DNA of 43,305 nucleotides from an uncultured Eubacteriales bacterium. GTDB taxonomy: Bacteria > Bacillota > Clostridia > Christensenellales > Aristaeellaceae. The position numbers were made by a program, and so were the translations under genes. Location of the stretch: NCBI GenBank assembly GCA_902761755.1, contig CACWLP010000015.1, forward strand, positions 1-43,305, in the 5' to 3' direction. The notes under the pieces were generated by a model. It did not search any database, was not told where the DNA came from, and saw nothing but the letters and a program-made list of their open reading frames with translations. Positions 41,380-43,305 of the stretch are shown piece after piece; position 1 is the stretch's first letter, and every line of letters begins with the position of its first letter.

Positions 41380-43017
41380 TTACCGGTTCGGGGTCAGCTG
41401 GGTGCCGGGCTGGGGGAAGGCGCTGTCGGAAAAATACACCACGCCGTTGTCGCCTTCGTAAACGTAATCATAGGCGGTGGAGACCTTGACGTGGGAGCCG
41501 TCGGACAGCGTGTAATCGTTCTGATCGAAGATGTAATCGGTGAAGCGTTCGTCGTCGTAGGTTTCGTCGGAGCCGGTGGCGGTGCTCAGGGCAGCGCGGC
41601 TGTATTTGTAGCCGGACGGCATCCGTGAATCCACGATGATCTGGCGCAGCTCGTCGCTCAGGCGCTGGTTGGTGGCGATGAACTGGTCGCTGACGGTGGT
41701 GTTTTCCATGAAAATCTCAAAGGCGGGATAAACGCTGTCAAACTCCGCTACGGGGCAGGAGAGCACATAGGTGCACAGGGGGCTCCACAGGATTTCTTCT
41801 TCCTTCAGCGTGCCTTCCAGCAGGGCCATGGTGGAGGTGGTCTGGGTGGCCTCGATCACGGTGCCCACCACGAAGAAATAGGGTTCGCCGTTCACTTCGC
41901 CGCTGAAAGCGCAGATATCCCCGTTGACGGAAACGCTGTCGATGTTCAGGCCCAACAGTTCGGGATGGCCGGCGCGCAGGGCGTTGTATTTCTCCTCGGC
42001 GTTTTTCTGGAACAGGGGCTGATAAGCAGACAGATCCTTGGAACCGATATAGGTGATTTCCGTGCCGGGATACATGCCGGTCAGGTAGGCGTAGGCATAG
42101 GCGTTGGGCTGGGGAAACTGGGCCATGGGGGTCATGGTCATGGTATCGTAGCCGCCGTTTTCCTGCGTCCGGAAAGGCCTGCCGCCCTTGGTGGAGGATA
42201 CGATTTCCAGGTAAGCGCTGGGGGATTCGTACACCATGGAGATCCGCCCGTCCGGAGATTTGGCGATGACGGTCAGGCCCAGGGGCGCGGTGAAGCTGCG
42301 GATTTCGCCGCAGATGTCCGGATAAGGCGTGATGCTGTAGCCTGCGGGCGCTGCGCATAGGGCGAGGCGCATGTCTTCATACCGCACATGCTCGAAGGAT
42401 ACGGCGACGGCGCCGGTGACGGGCGCGGGCTGCGGGGCGGGGCTGGTCTGGGGAGGAACGGGCTCATTCACAGGCGGCTGAGCGCCGTCGTAATAATGGG
42501 CGTCGGGCTGATAACAGCGGACGGCCATGTCCAAAGCGTTCAGGGTCTCTTCCCGGTACTCGGAGAGGAATTTGGCGGTGTAGAACACCGTATCGTTCCC
42601 GTTGAGCTCCAGCGCCTGCAGGAAGTATACCGTGTATTCGCCCACCTTGTAGGTGAACTGGGCGGCGGGCAGATCCTTGCCGCCGACGGTATAGTATTCC
42701 ATGACGGAGGTGCCGCGCAGGTTGTCGCCGTAGCGGGACTGCATATCGTTCATCAGAATTTCATTGAAATACCTGCCGGTATCGTACCGCTGGCCCAGGA
42801 CCTTGTCGATCTCCACGTAGGGGATGCCGTTCACGGGATTCAGATCGATGAACATGGATTCCCCGTCCGCATACACGGCGGCGTCCTCGGGCGCCAGGGT
42901 GGAATACTGCAGAGCTTCACAGACGACCTTCTGGGAATCGGCGGGGACCTGGGCGATGGCCGCTGCGTAAGCCGTTACGAGCAGCAGCGCCAGCAGCAGG
43001 GCGATGGACCGTTTCAT
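41380..43017 (-). CDS. Secreted protein of unknown function (545 aa)
   Basis: The signal peptide (MKRSIALLLALLLVTAYAAA) is cleaved near residue 22. The N-terminal part to about 175 and the C-terminal part from about 205 are separated by a Pro/Gln/Ala-rich linker, suggesting two folded domains. The second half has alternating strands with no catalytic motif that I recognise (for example YLEIVSSTKGGRPFRTQ). The ATG at 43017 has AAAGGAGTG upstream and its own promoter. It appears to be a single-gene transcript. It resembles the 11662-17435 secreted proteins in overall design but not in sequence. Confidence 0.8.
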   Translation of the reverse strand: MKRSIALLLALLLVTAYAAAIAQVPADSQKVVCEALQYSTLAPEDAAVYADGESMFIDLNPVNGIPYVEIDKVLGQRYDTGRYFNEILMNDMQSRYGDNLRGTSVMEYYTVGGKDLPAAQFTYKVGEYTVYFLQALELNGNDTVFYTAKFLSEYREETLNALDMAVRCYQPDAHYYDGAQPPVNEPVPPQTSPAPQPAPVTGAVAVSFEHVRYEDMRLALCAAPAGYSITPYPDICGEIRSFTAPLGLTVIAKSPDGRISMVYESPSAYLEIVSSTKGGRPFRTQENGGYDTMTMTPMAQFPQPNAYAYAYLTGMYPGTEITYIGSKDLSAYQPLFQKNAEEKYNALRAGHPELLGLNIDSVSVNGDICAFSGEVNGEPYFFVVGTVIEATQTTSTMALLEGTLKEEEILWSPLCTYVLSCPVAEFDSVYPAFEIFMENTTVSDQFIATNQRLSDELRQIIVDSRMPSGYKYSRAALSTATGSDETYDDERFTDYIFDQNDYTLSDGSHVKVSTAYDYVYEGDNGVVYFSDSAFPQPGTQLTPNR

Positions 43018-43077
43018 GGCGTTTCACTCCTTTATTGGCTGTGAACGATCGGTATAAAGGAATCAATGTCTTTTTCC

Positions 43078-43105
43078 ATTATACGGATCTGGAAAAAATT
43101 TGCAA
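43078..43105 (-). promoter_or_regulatory. Promoter of the 545-aa secreted protein gene
   Basis: On the minus strand TTGCAA (43105-43100) and TATAAT (43083-43078) are spaced by 16 bases, about 60 bases ahead of the start codon. Confidence 0.65.
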
Positions 43106-43210
43106 GGGATTCTCTTCCCTGCCTTTTCCGTTTCGCTTAAATTGGACGGCAGGAAAGAAAAAAAGTTCCCGCTATTTGGAAAGAATAAAAAACCCCGGCC
43201 GATGAATGAT

Positions 43211-43260
43211 ATGCTCCCTTCATGAGAGACAGTAAAAAAACTGTCACATGAAGGGAGTAT
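43211..43260 (+). repeat. Long inverted repeat covering a ribosome binding site
   Basis: Outer arms ATGCTCCCTTCATG (43211-43224) and CATGAAGGGAGTAT (43247-43260) pair at 13 of 14 positions. Inner arms GACAGT and ACTGTC (43228-43233/43240-43245) enclose an A-rich loop. The 3' arm contains GGGAG, the ribosome binding site of the gene starting at 43267, so a transcript covering the whole structure would hide it. Confidence 0.8.
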
Positions 43261-43266
43261 TGCATT

Positions 43267-43305
43267 ATGAGGAAACGGAAATATGATGCAGAATTGATCA
43301 TGAAA
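43267..43305 (+). CDS. Start of a gene cut by the window edge, possibly a transposase
   Basis: Thirteen codons (MRKRKYDAELIMK) run off the right edge after a GGGAG ribosome binding site. The short basic start followed by an acidic helix is reminiscent of the helix-turn-helix N-terminus of IS3-type transposases (KRKYxAEF pattern), and a hairpin hiding the ribosome binding site is common at transposase genes. Thirteen residues cannot decide it. Confidence 0.4.
   Translation, partial: MRKRKYDAELIMK

Noticed and set aside
40850-41461. A 203-codon open frame over the hairpin array
   Set aside because: Its sequence is generated by the two 89-bp repeats (the same SPGRRAS and SGRARR segments recur), it overlaps the end of ridA, and it has no ribosome binding site. 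The DNA acts through its stems, not as a gene.

Overview
The window is a gene-dense, GC-rich piece of a Gram-positive chromosome. Gene order (rimP-nusA-ylxR-ylxQ-infB-rbfA-nrnA-truB), the AddB/RecG repair genes, an ECF-type folate transporter under a tetrahydrofolate riboswitch, a CotH-domain protein and strong AGGAGG-type ribosome binding sites all point to the class Clostridia (Bacillota). A high-GC gut or rumen lineage is likely, but the genus cannot be fixed from the sequence alone. I saw no tRNA, rRNA, CRISPR array or prophage.

Layout. (1) Positions 1-11449 are almost entirely minus strand: a GH13 glycosidase, recG, addB, a small P-loop ATPase, thrC, a SpoU/TrmH-type RNA methyltransferase and a reverse rubrerythrin, ending in two small AT-richer genes. 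A second rubrerythrin 3' end lies between those two small genes. (2) Positions 11662-17435 hold four consecutive plus-strand genes for secreted proteins of unknown function, including one clear paralogous pair; an alpha/beta hydrolase follows. (3) Positions 18300-28228 are the translation/ribosome-maturation operon. It starts with a promoter and a structured leader that can form two mutually exclusive stems. After truB it continues into a HAD phosphatase and a two-gene ABC importer where ribF is often found in other Firmicutes. (4) Positions 28254-31546 hold a GNAT acetyltransferase, a prolyl-tRNA editing protein, a secreted cadherin-like protein, endonuclease III and a folate-type ECF S component with its riboswitch. 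(5) Positions 31781-34752 are a complete copper-efflux operon: a csoR promoter with two operator palindromes, csoR, and copA with a second metal-binding domain fused at its C-terminus, preceded by its own ribosome binding site and ATG. (6) Positions 34762-37603 are a minus-strand operon for a YfcE phosphodiesterase, a secreted lamin-tail/CotH protein and a small unknown protein, divergent from uvrA-ridA. (7) Positions 40914-41290 are an array of hairpins containing an 89-bp direct repeat, followed by a minus-strand secreted protein gene. At the right edge is the start of a plus-strand gene whose ribosome binding site lies inside a long inverted repeat.

The translation operon would be co-expressed to build and mature the small ribosomal subunit. 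The copper operon is self-contained sensing and export. The folate riboswitch should lower S-component synthesis when tetrahydrofolate is plentiful. The points most worth a second look are the rimP leader switch, the CopA/CopZ dual-start arrangement, the hairpin-rich repeat after ridA, an AddB without a recognisable Walker A motif, the rubrerythrin tail duplication around a 73-residue ORF, and the cluster of secreted unknowns.
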